From positions 186,001 to 250,000 of the forward strand of contig JAIUNZ010000003.1 in the NCBI GenBank assembly GCA_020161455.1: a DNA stretch of 64,000 nucleotides. The letters are read 5' to 3'. Below are positions 8,463 through 17,141 of the stretch, piece by piece. The translations under genes were made by a program, and so were the position numbers. Under the pieces are notes generated by a model that saw nothing but the letters and a program-made list of their open reading frames with translations, searched no databases and had not been told where the DNA came from. Each line of letters begins with the position of its first letter. Within the stretch, counting starts at the first letter, position 1. Source of the stretch: Bacteroidota bacterium. Its GTDB lineage: Bacteria > Bacteroidota > Bacteroidia > Flavobacteriales > Flavobacteriaceae.

Positions 8463-8492
8463 TTGTAAAATCAGAAAAGAAGATTACATTTG
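8463..8492 (+). promoter_or_regulatory. Promoter of rpsO
   Basis: TTG at 8463-8465 and TACATTTG at 8485-8492 are separated by 19 bases and fit the Bacteroidetes -33/-7 promoter. The ATG of rpsO follows 57 bases later, leaving a leader in which S15 autoregulation could act. Confidence 0.65.
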
Positions 8493-8549
8493 CAACCGAA
8501 TTGAGAAAACCTCATTTCATACATAATAATCATTTATAACAATATTTGC

Positions 8550-8819
8550 ATGTACTTAAGTAAAGAAACAAAAGCAGAAATCTTCGCTAAACACGGAGGA
8601 AAAGCAGAAAACACAGGATCTGCAGAAGGACAAATCGCATTGTTCACATTTAGAATCTCACATTTAACTGAGCACTTGAAAAAAAATCGTCACGATTATA
8701 ATACGGAGCGTTCGTTAGTTCTTTTGGTAGGTAAAAGAAGAAGTCTTCTTGACTATTTAAAGAAAAAAGATATAACAAGATATCGTGAAATTATTAAAGA
8801 ATTGAATATTAGAAAATAA
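8550..8819 (+). CDS. rpsO: 30S ribosomal protein S15
   Basis: The 89-residue product is a full-length S15, a primary 16S rRNA-binding protein of the small subunit platform. Typical residues are present: TGSAEGQIALFTFRISHLTEHL, then NRHDYNTERSLVLLVGKRRSLLDYL and a C-terminal YREIIKELNIRK. It stands alone between its own promoter and a terminator hairpin, and is followed by pnp, the arrangement found widely in bacteria. In E. coli S15 represses its own translation through its mRNA leader; whether that holds here cannot be judged by eye. Confidence 0.98.
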   Translation: MYLSKETKAEIFAKHGGKAENTGSAEGQIALFTFRISHLTEHLKKNRHDYNTERSLVLLVGKRRSLLDYLKKKDITRYREIIKELNIRK

Positions 8820-8826
8820 TCAATAT

Positions 8827-8856
8827 AAAAGAGGTGCGAAAGTGCCTCTTTTTTAT
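8827..8856 (+). terminator. Terminator after rpsO
   Basis: An 8-base stem (AAAAGAGG at 8827-8834 with CCTCTTTT at 8845-8852) is followed by a T-rich run. It sits 8 bases after the rpsO stop and may attenuate read-through into pnp. Confidence 0.8.
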
Positions 8857-8925
8857 TTTAGATTTTAAATTTAAAAAAAGTTTGGTTTTTCATTGGAACA
8901 CAACAACTACAACAACACAACTATT

Positions 8926-8935
8926 CTGTCGACAG
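8926..8935 (+). repeat. GC-rich palindrome in the pnp leader
   Basis: CTGTCGACAG is a perfect 10-base palindrome, followed by GCAGGC. It stands out in otherwise AT-rich spacer about 36 bases before pnp. It could be part of an interspersed repeat or a structured leader; only one copy was noticed in the window. Confidence 0.5.
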
Positions 8936-8971
8936 GCAGGCAAACCAATGTAAAATTAAAAAGGAAAATTT

Positions 8972-11128
8972 ATGATTCCACAATTATTTGTAGAAAGCAT
9001 CGATTTAGGTGATGGCAGAAACATCACAATCGAGACAGGTCGTTTGGCTAAACAAGCAGACGGATCTGTAGTAGTAAGAATTGGTAAAACTGTAATCTTA
9101 GGAACAGTTGTATCAGCAAGAAAAGCAAGTCCAGGTATTGATTTTTTACCATTAACGGTAGATTATCGTGAAAAATTTGCAGCAGCAGGTCGTTTTCCTG
9201 GAGGTTTCTTCAAAAGAGAAGCTCGTCCAAGTGATAGCGAAGTATTAACAATGAGGTTAGTTGACCGTGTTTTGCGTCCACTTTTCCCAAGTGATTATCA
9301 TGCAGAAGTTCAAGTAATGATTCAGTTGATGTCTCATGACGAAGAAGTTATGCCAGATGCATTAGCAGGATTAGCTGCATCAGCTGCATTAGCATTATCT
9401 GACATTCCGTTTGAAACTTTGATTTCGGAAGCCAGAGTAGGAAGGATTGACGGAAAATTTATCATCAATCCATCACGTGCGCAATTAGAATTATCAGACA
9501 TTGATATGATGATTGGTGCTTCAAGAGATTCTATCGCAATGGTAGAAGGAGAAATGAAAGAAATTTCAGAAAAAGAAATGGTAGAAGCCATTAAATTTGC
9601 ACACGAACATATAAAAGTACAAATTGACGCTCAAGAAAGATTAGCAGCAGCTTTTGGCAAAAAAGAAGTTCGTACTTATGAAGGCGAAAGAGAAGATGAA
9701 GCAATTTACGCTAAAGTAAAAGCTGCATCTTATGATAAAATTTATGCCATTGCAAGTAAAGGTTCTGCAAAACACGAACGTTCAGCTGCATTTGACGAAG
9801 TAAAAGAAGAAGTAAAAGCCTTATTTACAGAAGAAGAATTGGCAGAAAATGGCGATTTAGTTGGAAAATATTTCTACAAAGTCAACAAAGAAGCAGTACG
9901 TAATGTAACTTTAGATTTAGGAACTCGTTTAGACGGTAGAAAAACTACAGAAATCAGACCAATTTGGTGTGAAGTAGATTATTTACCATCAGTTCACGGT
10001 TCGGCATTGTTTACACGTGGAGAAACTCAAGCTTTGGCTACAGCAACTTTAGGAACCTCAAGAGAAGCTAACCAAATTGACTCGCCTAGCGAACAAGGAG
10101 AAGAAAAATTCTATTTACACTACAACTTCCCACCTTTCTCAACTGGTGAAGCTCGTCCTTTAAGAGGAACTTCTCGTCGTGAAGTTGGACACGGAAATTT
10201 GGCACAACGTGCTTTAAAAAACATGATTCCTGCTGATTGTCCTTATACCATTCGTGTTGTTTCTGAAGTTTTAGAATCGAATGGTTCATCTTCAATGGCG
10301 ACCGTTTGTGCTGGAACATTATCCTTAATGGATGCTGGAGTTCAAATGATTCGTCCAGTTTCTGGAATTGCAATGGGATTAATTACGGATGGCGATCGTT
10401 TTGCGGTTTTATCTGATATTTTAGGTGATGAAGATCATTTAGGAGATATGGATTTCAAAGTTACTGGAACTTCTGAAGGAATAACTGCTTGTCAAATGGA
10501 CATCAAAATTGACGGATTGAAATATGAAATCATGGAGCAAGCTTTAGCTCAAGCTCGTGATGGACGTTTACATATATTAGGAAAATTAACGGAAACATTA
10601 GCACAACCAAGAGCTGAAGTTAAAGATCATTCCCCAAAAATCATTACAAGAAGAATTCCTAATGCGTTTATTGGAGCATTAATTGGACCTGGTGGAAAAG
10701 TAATTCAAGAATTACAAAAAGCTACTGGAACAACAATTGTTATCAATGAAGATCCAGTTACAGAAGAAGGAATTGTTGAAATTTTAGGAACTGACCCAGC
10801 TGGAATTGCTACTGTTATGGCTAAAATTGACTCTATCATTTTCAAACCAACTGTTGGTGAAGCATATGAAGTAAAAGTAATTAAAATGTTAGATTTTGGA
10901 GCTGTTGTAGAATATACGCAAGCACCTGGAAACGAAGTTTTATTACACGTATCAGAATTAGCTTGGGAAAGAACTGAAAATGTTACTGATGTTGTAAACA
11001 TGGGTGATGTCTTCATGGTCAAATACTTTGGTTTAGATCCGAAAACTAGAAAAGAAAAAGTGTCGAGAAAAGCACTTTTGCCAAGACCTCCAAGAGAAGA
11101 AAATAAAATTACTCCAAAAGGAGAATAA
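8972..11128 (+). CDS. pnp: Polyribonucleotide nucleotidyltransferase (PNPase)
   Basis: PNPase degrades RNA 3' to 5' by phosphorolysis. The 718 residues show the full domain order: first RNase PH domain (from [20 protein letters not shown]), an alpha-helical linker, second RNase PH domain ([20 protein letters not shown] near 330-350, and the [13 protein letters not shown] segment with catalytic aspartates near 488-498), a KH domain ([16 protein letters not shown] near 568-583) and an S1 domain ([20 protein letters not shown] near 628-650). The C-terminus is short and has no RNase E-binding tail. It follows rpsO by 152 bases and is closed by a strong terminator. Confidence 0.98.
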   Translation: MIPQLFVESIDLGDGRNITIETGRLAKQADGSVVVRIGKTVILGTVVSARKASPGIDFLPLTVDYREKFAAAGRFPGGFFKREARPSDSEVLTMRLVDRVLRPLFPSDYHAEVQVMIQLMSHDEEVMPDALAGLAASAALALSDIPFETLISEARVGRIDGKFIINPSRAQLELSDIDMMIGASRDSIAMVEGEMKEISEKEMVEAIKFAHEHIKVQIDAQERLAAAFGKKEVRTYEGEREDEAIYAKVKAASYDKIYAIASKGSAKHERSAAFDEVKEEVKALFTEEELAENGDLVGKYFYKVNKEAVRNVTLDLGTRLDGRKTTEIRPIWCEVDYLPSVHGSALFTRGETQALATATLGTSREANQIDSPSEQGEEKFYLHYNFPPFSTGEARPLRGTSRREVGHGNLAQRALKNMIPADCPYTIRVVSEVLESNGSSSMATVCAGTLSLMDAGVQMIRPVSGIAMGLITDGDRFAVLSDILGDEDHLGDMDFKVTGTSEGITACQMDIKIDGLKYEIMEQALAQARDGRLHILGKLTETLAQPRAEVKDHSPKIITRRIPNAFIGALIGPGGKVIQELQKATGTTIVINEDPVTEEGIVEILGTDPAGIATVMAKIDSIIFKPTVGEAYEVKVIKMLDFGAVVEYTQAPGNEVLLHVSELAWERTENVTDVVNMGDVFMVKYFGLDPKTRKEKVSRKALLPRPPREENKITPKGE

Positions 11129-11148
11129 CCATTTTTTTAATTAAAGCT

Positions 11149-11190
11149 AAAACCCCAATTTAAAATTTAAGTTGGGGTTTAGTTTTTTTT
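11149..11190 (+). terminator. Terminator after pnp
   Basis: AAAACCCCAA (11149-11158) pairs with TTGGGGTTT (11172-11180), and a run of T follows at 11183-11190. The GC core of four C-G pairs in AT-rich DNA makes this a clear intrinsic terminator. Confidence 0.85.
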
Positions 11191-11236
11191 TACTATATTA
11201 TCTCTAACAAAACTCAAAAATTTAAAAGACATAAGC

Positions 11237-11893
11237 ATGAAACTAAACATTAAAATAAAATCCATTTATACCTTAGATGAAATTCCAAATTATTGGACAA
11301 ATCAAGACTATGTAGCTTTACTAGCTGCTTTTGGGTTTGCAGATGGAAATACAATTAAGCCCGAAAATTTAACTGAAATGTTATGTATGGCAATTGCAGA
11401 TTATGAACCTAATGAAGCAGCTCAAATTGTTCTTACTTACAAATTATCGAATGATTTAAACGAAGGTCAAATTGACCAACTATCAAACGAGATGTTACTT
11501 GATAAAGTATGCGAAGAATATCCTGAAATTCATTTACACAAACATTTATTTTCCATTAATCAATTGCTTTACAAAGCATTTAACGGAAAATTTCCAAATG
11601 CAAAAGCCAGTTCTATTCAATTTTCTGTTTTAGGAAATGATTCAAATGAATTGTCAAAATCGGATATTTTAAAAGCTTTCAATAGTGGATTGAACGAAAG
11701 CAACATTATTAAAAGATTATTTGGTGAACCAATGACCACAGGTGCTAAATTTCCTGAAGCCGAAAGTCTCATTTGGGAATTAAATACTAAAGAGGATTCA
11801 ACCTTTCAATTAATCACTTCGGAATATTTAATAGATAGAGAGTCTTTTATAAATATGGAATTTGATGGTGAAATTTTGAATGAAGAAGAGTAA
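11237..11893 (+). CDS. Uncharacterised 218-residue protein
   Basis: I do not recognise this protein. It is soluble, acidic (ends in EILNEEE), without signal peptide or membrane helix, and contains only one cysteine-free core region typical of a compact cytoplasmic fold. The sequence begins MKLNIKIKSIYTLDEIPNYW and includes a helical stretch around residues 45-75 and a beta-rich C-terminal third. It stands alone between the pnp terminator and the permease gene, with an 11-codon gap to the next promoter. The codon use looks like that of its neighbours, so there is no sign of recent transfer. It is probably a conserved flavobacterial protein of unknown function. Confidence 0.7.
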   Translation: MKLNIKIKSIYTLDEIPNYWTNQDYVALLAAFGFADGNTIKPENLTEMLCMAIADYEPNEAAQIVLTYKLSNDLNEGQIDQLSNEMLLDKVCEEYPEIHLHKHLFSINQLLYKAFNGKFPNAKASSIQFSVLGNDSNELSKSDILKAFNSGLNESNIIKRLFGEPMTTGAKFPEAESLIWELNTKEDSTFQLITSEYLIDRESFINMEFDGEILNEEE

Positions 11894-11935
11894 GTTGAAA
11901 TAAATCAATTTGTTATAAATTAAAAAAATTGTGGT

Positions 11936-11943
11936 TATCTTTA
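11936..11943 (+). promoter_or_regulatory. Likely -7 element of the permease gene
   Basis: TATCTTTA differs from TAnnTTTG only in the last base and lies 24 bases before the ATG at 11968. It falls inside the longer TTG-initiated reading frame, which argues for the ATG as the real start. Confidence 0.5.
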
Positions 11944-11967
11944 CCGCTTTCATATTTTAAAATTAAA

Positions 11968-13704
11968 ATGAGTTCACACAAAAAACTTAAAGAATTTGCC
12001 GCAACAGCCATTTGTGGAAACGACATTACATCGTCATGTTTATATGTTTCAGCTTTAGCCATAATGTATGCTGGGCAATATGCCTGGATTTCGTTATTAA
12101 TCGTTGCTGGAGTTTTATTTTTATTCCGAAAAATTTATGGTGAGGCTGTTGGCGCATTACCTTTAAATGGTGGTGCTTATAATATCTTGTTAAACACCAC
12201 ATCAAAAAGCAATGCCTCTATCGCCGCTTGTCTAACGATACTCTCATATATGGCTACGGCGGTTCTATCTGCCAGCGAAGCTATGCATTATCTTCACAGC
12301 TTAGTGTCTTCTATACCTGTATTTTGGGCTACAATTGGATTGCTAACATTCTTCTTAGTACTAATTATGTCTGGAATAAAAGAATCCTCGAATGTGGCTA
12401 TTTTCATTTTTGTTTTTCATTTGGCATCGATGATTTTTCTAATTGGAAGCGGTATTTGGTTTGCCTATTCGAACAATTTTGACATCATGTCAATTAATTT
12501 CAGTCAACCAATAGAAGGAAGCATTCCTGTTGCTTTGTTTTTAGGATTTAGTACTGCTATGCTTGGAATTTCTGGTTTTGAAAGTTCGGCAAACTTTGTA
12601 GAAGAGCAAGAACCTGGCGTTTTCAGAAAAACACTTCGTAATATGTGGATAGCCGTAAGTGTAATCAATCCATTAATGGCATTGGTAATTATTGGCGTTG
12701 TGCCTCTGATTGAAGTGGGTGCACACAAAGAAACGCTACTTTCTCACTTAGGAAATTTAACTGGTGGATCAAACTTGGCTACCTTAATTTCAATTGATGC
12801 AGTTTTAGTATTAAGTGGTGCTGTTTTAACTTCTTATGTTGGAGTATCGGGTTTAATGAAACGTATGTCATTAGATAGAATTTTACCCCAAGCATTGTTA
12901 AAAGAAAACAAATCAGGAAGTTCACCAAGAATTTTGATTGTCTTTTTCTTATTGTGTGTCTCTGTTTTATTTATCACCAATGGTGAATTAGGACCATTGG
13001 CAGGGGTTTATACCATGTCATTTTTAGCGGTTATGGCTTATTTTGGATTTGGAAACTTTCTACTAAAAATAAAACGAACAAAACTGCCAAGACCCGAATA
13101 CGCACAACCTTATGCGGTAGCCATTGCTATTTTAGCCATTATAATTGCTATTTATGGAAACATACTCATGCATCCTGAATATTTAGTGGTGTTTCTACAG
13201 TATTTTGTTCCGTCCATTGTATTGATATTGTTATTACTAAATCGAAAATTTGTATTGCAGTATCTACTAGTGGTTATAAAAAGTTTTATTGATTCTTTTA
13301 GAAAACACGCTAGAATTGGAGAAGCATTATTAACTAAAAAAATAAATCGTTTAACCCAACAAGAATTTGTGTATTTTTCTAAAGGAGATAATATTTCGCA
13401 ATTGAACAAAGCGATATTATATGTTCAAGAAAATGAAATTACAAAAAAATTAAAAATTGTTACAATTGTAAATGAAGACAAGCAAGTGACGGATGAATTT
13501 ATGAGCGATTTTAATGCATTAGACAGAGCTTATCCTGAAATAAAATTAGAATACATTCAAATGGAAGGTGAGTTTGGACCAAAACTAATTGAGACATTGA
13601 GTGAAAAATGGAAAATACCATCTAATTTCATGTTTATAAGTTCGCCAGGAAATCGTTTTTCTTATAGGGTTTCCGAGTTAAATGGTGTTCGATTAATTAT
13701 GTAG
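11968..13704 (+). CDS. APC-superfamily permease with a C-terminal cytoplasmic domain
   Basis: This is an amino acid-polyamine-cation family transporter with about twelve membrane helices over roughly residues 10-430, including the helix-1 pattern TAICGNDITSSCLYVSALA and a helix-2 to 3 segment with GGAYNILLNTT. After the last helix a soluble domain of about 120 residues follows (from KINRLTQQEFVYF to the end), resembling a UspA-like fold, perhaps regulatory. The substrate cannot be read from sequence. The frame can be extended upstream to a TTG at 11929, but the ATG at 11968 (MSSHKKLKEFAA) is preferred because a -7 element lies between them. It is 578 residues long. Confidence 0.85.
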   Translation: MSSHKKLKEFAATAICGNDITSSCLYVSALAIMYAGQYAWISLLIVAGVLFLFRKIYGEAVGALPLNGGAYNILLNTTSKSNASIAACLTILSYMATAVLSASEAMHYLHSLVSSIPVFWATIGLLTFFLVLIMSGIKESSNVAIFIFVFHLASMIFLIGSGIWFAYSNNFDIMSINFSQPIEGSIPVALFLGFSTAMLGISGFESSANFVEEQEPGVFRKTLRNMWIAVSVINPLMALVIIGVVPLIEVGAHKETLLSHLGNLTGGSNLATLISIDAVLVLSGAVLTSYVGVSGLMKRMSLDRILPQALLKENKSGSSPRILIVFFLLCVSVLFITNGELGPLAGVYTMSFLAVMAYFGFGNFLLKIKRTKLPRPEYAQPYAVAIAILAIIIAIYGNILMHPEYLVVFLQYFVPSIVLILLLLNRKFVLQYLLVVIKSFIDSFRKHARIGEALLTKKINRLTQQEFVYFSKGDNISQLNKAILYVQENEITKKLKIVTIVNEDKQVTDEFMSDFNALDRAYPEIKLEYIQMEGEFGPKLIETLSEKWKIPSNFMFISSPGNRFSYRVSELNGVRLIM

Positions 13705-13800
13705 AAAAAAAAATTACATCTAACATTAATAAATTGTAACTTTTTTGAATCTAAATGCGTATAACCATCTGAACACTTTAAAAGAAAAAGGAAAAATTCA

Positions 13801-14664
13801 ATGAGACAACTCAAAATCACCAAGCAGGTAACGAATCGTGAAACTGCTTCCTTAGACAAATATTTACAAGAAATCGGAAAAGTTGATTTGATTACTGCTG
13901 ATGAAGAAGTAGAATTAGCTCAAAAAATCAAAGCTGGTGATCAACGTGCTTTAGAAAAATTAACAAAAGCTAATTTGCGTTTCGTAGTTTCTGTAGCAAA
14001 ACAATACCAAAATCAAGGTTTAACTTTGCCTGATTTAATCAACGAAGGAAATCTTGGGCTGATTAAAGCAGCACAACGTTTTGATGAAACTCGTGGTTTT
14101 AAATTTATCTCTTATGCCGTTTGGTGGATTCGTCAATCGATTTTGCAAGCCTTGGCCGAACAATCTCGTATCGTCCGTCTGCCATTAAACAAGATTGGCT
14201 CCATTAATAAAATAAACAAAATGTACGCTTTATTAGAGCAATCAAACGAGCGTCCACCAAGTGCTGAAGAAATTGCCAAAGAATTGGACATGACTGTAAA
14301 TGATGTAAAAGAATCTATGAAAAATTCTGGCCGTCACTTATCCATGGATGCACCACTTGTTGAAGGAGAAGATTCTAATCTTTACGATGTTTTACGTTCT
14401 GGCGAATCTCCAAATCCTGACAGAGAGTTAATTCACGAATCACTTCGTACCGAAATTGAGCGCTCTTTAGAAACATTGACACCAAGAGAAGCAGACGTAG
14501 TTCGTTTGTATTTTGGTTTAGGCGATCAACATCCAATGACGTTAGAAGAAATTGGGGAAACTTTCGACTTAACTCGCGAGCGTGTTCGTCAAATTAAAGA
14601 AAAAGCAATCCGTAGATTAAAACATACTTCTAGAAGTAAAATATTAAAAACTTACTTGGGGTAA
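13801..14664 (+). CDS. rpoD: Primary sigma factor RpoD/SigA (Bacteroidetes type)
   Basis: The 287-residue protein is the housekeeping sigma factor. Region 1.1 and the non-conserved insert of proteobacterial RpoD are missing, as is usual in Bacteroidetes. Present are region 1.2/2.1 ([20 protein letters not shown]), 2.3-2.4 ([20 protein letters not shown], near 97-118), region 3 ([20 protein letters not shown]) and region 4.2 ([20 protein letters not shown], near 243-262). In Bacteroidetes this factor reads TTG and TAnnTTTG elements, which are seen before many genes here. The gene is monocistronic, with a terminator hairpin about 100 bases after its stop. Confidence 0.97.
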   Translation: MRQLKITKQVTNRETASLDKYLQEIGKVDLITADEEVELAQKIKAGDQRALEKLTKANLRFVVSVAKQYQNQGLTLPDLINEGNLGLIKAAQRFDETRGFKFISYAVWWIRQSILQALAEQSRIVRLPLNKIGSINKINKMYALLEQSNERPPSAEEIAKELDMTVNDVKESMKNSGRHLSMDAPLVEGEDSNLYDVLRSGESPNPDRELIHESLRTEIERSLETLTPREADVVRLYFGLGDQHPMTLEEIGETFDLTRERVRQIKEKAIRRLKHTSRSKILKTYLG

Positions 14665-14742
14665 GTTTAAAATTTGAATAAAAAAAATTCCAAATCACAT
14701 TGTTGGAATTTAACTTTAACTGACAGCCTGATTAACTGTTCG

Positions 14743-14764
14743 TTTTTTGATTGATGATTGAAAC
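14743..14764. repeat. 22-base copy of a GATTGATGATTGA repeat
   Basis: This stretch (six T, then GATTGATGATTGAAAC) is identical over 22 bases to 41244-41265, which lies within the coding sequence of the anti-sigma-like protein. Here it is intergenic, directly before the rpoD terminator. Confidence 0.55.
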
Positions 14765-14786
14765 TCCGGCTGATTACCGGAGTTTT
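14761..14786 (+). terminator. Terminator downstream of rpoD
   Basis: AAACTCCGG (14761-14769) pairs with CCGGAGTTT (14777-14785) around a 7-base loop. The T run after it is short (TTTT, then ACC TTTTT), so it is of moderate strength. Confidence 0.7.
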
Positions 14787-14850
14787 ACCTTTTTAATACG
14801 TTAAGCACAACTTTTAAACCCTTAATCTTTTAAACTTTTAAACTAAAAAC

Positions 14851-14858
14851 TATCTTTG
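14851..14858 (+). promoter_or_regulatory. -7 element of rpe
   Basis: TATCTTTG fits TAnnTTTG exactly and lies 17 bases before the rpe ATG at 14876. A -33 TTG is not obvious. Confidence 0.6.
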
Positions 14859-14875
14859 TATAAACTACACAACTC

Positions 14876-15538
14876 ATGAAAAACACTTTAATTGCACCAT
14901 CTGTTCTAGCAGCTGATTTTGCAAATCTTCAACGTGATATCGAATTAATTAACACTAGCGAAGCCGATTGGTTTCATATAGATATTATGGATGGTGTCTT
15001 TGTTCCAAACATCTCTTTTGGAATGCCCGTTTTGCAAGCTATTTCAAAACATGCAAAAAAAACAATAGATGTTCATTTAATGATTATTGACCCAGATAGA
15101 TATATTAAAACTTTCGCACAACTTGGGTCAAATATCCTAACAGTTCATTTTGAAGCTTGTACACATTTGCACAGAACATTGCAGGCCATAAAAGCAGAAG
15201 GTATGAAAGCTGGTGTTGCTCTAAATCCACACACCAATGTTGATTTACTAGAAGATGTCATTCAAGATATTGATTTGGTTTGTGTTATGAGTGTGAATCC
15301 TGGATTTGGTGGGCAAAGTTTTATTGAAAACACCTATTCAAAAGTGGAGAAACTTAAAGCCTTAATTCAAAGAAAAAATGCTTCAACATTAATAGAAATT
15401 GATGGTGGTGTAACCTCTAAAAACGCCAAACAATTAGTTGATGCTGGTGCTGATGTTTTAGTAGCCGGAAGTTTTGTGTTTACTTCGGAAAATCCAATAC
15501 AAACGATTAGCGATTTGAAGAAAGTTGCTTCTAATTAA
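14876..15538 (+). CDS. rpe: Ribulose-phosphate 3-epimerase
   Basis: This TIM-barrel enzyme interconverts ribulose 5-phosphate and xylulose 5-phosphate in the pentose phosphate pathway. The 220 residues carry the family motifs: IAPSVLAADFANL at the start, HIDIMDGVFVPNISFG near 34-49 (metal ligands H and D), DVHLMI near 64-69, MSVNPGFGGQSFI near 140-152 and EIDGGV near 176-181, ending with a phosphate-binding VAGSFVF. The gene is alone in its transcription unit and converges with the peptidase gene; the two stop codons share the bases TTAA (15535-15538). Confidence 0.97.
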   Translation: MKNTLIAPSVLAADFANLQRDIELINTSEADWFHIDIMDGVFVPNISFGMPVLQAISKHAKKTIDVHLMIIDPDRYIKTFAQLGSNILTVHFEACTHLHRTLQAIKAEGMKAGVALNPHTNVDLLEDVIQDIDLVCVMSVNPGFGGQSFIENTYSKVEKLKALIQRKNASTLIEIDGGVTSKNAKQLVDAGADVLVAGSFVFTSENPIQTISDLKKVASN

Positions 15539-16359
15539 TGTTTGTGATTCAACATCTTTGAAACATTGGCATATAATTCTGGAAATTCATTTTTGAACTG
15601 CTGTGGCGTTTCAAAATAATGCTCAATGATTACAGAAAGAAATTCAAATTGATTGGTGTAAGCATAAATTCTAAAATAATTTGAATCAACTAATCGTTGT
15701 CTATTGGGCGGATGATTTACTTCTTTAATGATGGTTTCGAAATGCTTTTTGAAAGACAAAGAACTGCCATCATTATTTCTTAAACTGTGGTGATGAATAA
15801 CATGGCTAAATTCGTGAATGCCAAGATTTAAATTATCATTACTAATCTGACAACCCGCTTCAAAATGTTTCCAAGAAAATGCCACTGCTTTCATTCTTGG
15901 ATTGAATTCACCCTTGTGATAATCTTCAGTTTGAGTTGAAAAATATTCTTCCGGATATATAATTATTTTATCAAAAACATCTACTATAAATTTTCGCATT
16001 CCAAAAGTTAACATCACATAAGTAGCACTAATTAAAATTTGTGCTTCTTTGTTCATTTGAAAATCTCCTCTGGCTATAAATTGATAGTTTTTTTGAAAAA
16101 CTGCAATTCTATGATGGAAATATTTTTTATGCTTTTCTGAAAGTTTATTGTAAAAATCAAAATTCTGAATTAATAAAAACCGTTCTTTTTCAGAAATTTT
16201 CTTTGGCATTAAATACAAATGAACATACAAAGGACGATCAAAAGTTGAAATCCAAATATCATCTAAAAGACTTAAAACAAACATTATGGAATATAGCAAA
16301 AAAGCTCCAATTACTAAAATTCCGAACAGCAAGAGAATAATTATTCCAACTATTTCCAT
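15535..16359 (-). CDS. Zinc-dependent peptidase of the M90/MtfA family
   Basis: This 274-residue protein has one N-terminal membrane helix (residues 3-32) and then a soluble domain like Peptidase_M90, the family of the E. coli glucose-regulation protein MtfA. The metal-binding motif HEFSH starts at residue 182 (IHEFSHVIHHH), with the family-typical VAFSWKHFEAG upstream and NQFEFLSVIIEHYFETP downstream, whose glutamate is the likely third ligand. The membrane anchor distinguishes it from cytosolic MtfA and is common in Bacteroidetes. Its stop codon overlaps that of rpe. The substrate is unknown. Confidence 0.87.
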   Translation of the reverse strand: MEIVGIIILLLFGILVIGAFLLYSIMFVLSLLDDIWISTFDRPLYVHLYLMPKKISEKERFLLIQNFDFYNKLSEKHKKYFHHRIAVFQKNYQFIARGDFQMNKEAQILISATYVMLTFGMRKFIVDVFDKIIIYPEEYFSTQTEDYHKGEFNPRMKAVAFSWKHFEAGCQISNDNLNLGIHEFSHVIHHHSLRNNDGSSLSFKKHFETIIKEVNHPPNRQRLVDSNYFRIYAYTNQFEFLSVIIEHYFETPQQFKNEFPELYANVSKMLNHKH

Positions 16360-16401
16360 TTTTATAAAGTAACTAAATTAACAAATAGTGGAATTATTTT
16401 G

Positions 16402-16475
16402 TGACCGCGAAGGGATTCGAACCCCCAACCCTCAGAGCCGAAATCTGATATTCTATCCAGTTGAACTACGCAGCC
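16402..16475 (-). tRNA. tRNA-Arg (anticodon TCG)
   Basis: On the minus strand the sequence folds as a full cloverleaf: acceptor GGCTGCG with CGCGGTC (two G-T pairs), a D arm with AACTGGATA loop, anticodon stem TCAGA/TCTGA around the loop TTTCGGC, and a T arm with GGTTCGAATCC. The anticodon TCG reads CGA arginine codons. The discriminator is A and no CCA is encoded. Confidence 0.95.
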
Positions 16476-16480
16476 TGTTT

Positions 16481-16549
16481 GAAGTATGAGGCACAAAATA
16501 CGAAGTACGAGCAAAAACTTTGCACTTCGTATTTTGTGCCTCGTATTTC
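16481..16549. repeat. Long inverted repeat between yqeY and tRNA-Arg
   Basis: Two 27-base arms (16481-16507 and 16523-16549) pair with only three deviations and include an uninterrupted 19-base core, GAGGCACAAAATACGAAGT. The loop is 15 bases. No T run follows, so it is not a simple terminator. It may end yqeY transcription or be a flavobacterial interspersed palindrome. Confidence 0.8.
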
Positions 16550-16552
16550 ATA

Positions 16553-17002
16553 TTATGTTAATAGTTTTTTCACTATTGTCGAAATAACTTTTCCTTCTGC
16601 TTGACCTCCAATTTGAGTCGATGCTGCTCCCATTACTTTTCCCATTGCTGCAATACCAGAAGCACCAGTTTCGGTGATTATTTTAGAAATAATTGCTTCG
16701 ATTTCTGTCTCACTCATTTGTGCAGGAAGGAATTTTTCGATAACTGCAATTTGTGCTAACTCTGGTTCTGCAAGATCAGAACGGTTTTGTTTGGTAAAAA
16801 TTTCAGCACTGTCTTTACGCATTTTTACAAGGCGTTGTAATATTTTAATTTCATCTGCTTCTGCCAGTTCTTCTTTTGAACCAGAAGCCGTTTGTGCTAA
16901 TAAAAGTTCTGATTTAATAGCGCGTAATGCTTCTAAAGCTATGGTGTCTTTAGACTTCATTGCTTCTTTCATTTCGCTCATTACTTTTGCTGATAAACTC
17001 AT
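16553..17002 (-). CDS. GatB/YqeY domain protein
   Basis: The 149-residue protein is a stand-alone YqeY domain, homologous to the tail of the amidotransferase subunit GatB. Family features are the helical start (MSLSAKVMSEMKEAMKSKD), the LEALRAIKSELLLAQ helix and the C-terminal half with GKVMGAASTQIGGQAEGKVI. YqeY proteins may bind tRNA, but their role is not settled. It lies after ftsZ on the same strand, separated by a terminator hairpin, so it can be expressed apart from the dcw cluster. Confidence 0.92.
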   Translation of the reverse strand: MSLSAKVMSEMKEAMKSKDTIALEALRAIKSELLLAQTASGSKEELAEADEIKILQRLVKMRKDSAEIFTKQNRSDLAEPELAQIAVIEKFLPAQMSETEIEAIISKIITETGASGIAAMGKVMGAASTQIGGQAEGKVISTIVKKLLT

Positions 17003-17087
17003 TTTATTTCAGATATTAGATTTCAAATAGTAGATATTGAGATTGCAATTGATATTTACATTGTAATTCTTTGCGAAGTTAAAAAAA

Positions 17088-17122
17088 TAAACCCGAAAAT
17101 CTCTAGGAAACTTTCGGGTTTT
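17088..17122 (-). terminator. Terminator after ftsZ
   Basis: AACCCGAAA (17090-17098) pairs with TTTCGGGTT (17112-17120), and on the minus strand the stem is followed by a long T run (complement of 17081-17089). It sits about 20 bases after the ftsZ stop and closes the division and cell wall cluster. Confidence 0.85.
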
Positions 17123-17141
17123 GGTAATTGTTTCTTTTTTA

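Noticed and set aside
16478..16555. Inverted repeat as an intrinsic terminator
   Set aside because: The stem is strong but no T run follows on either strand, so it was listed as a repeat instead.
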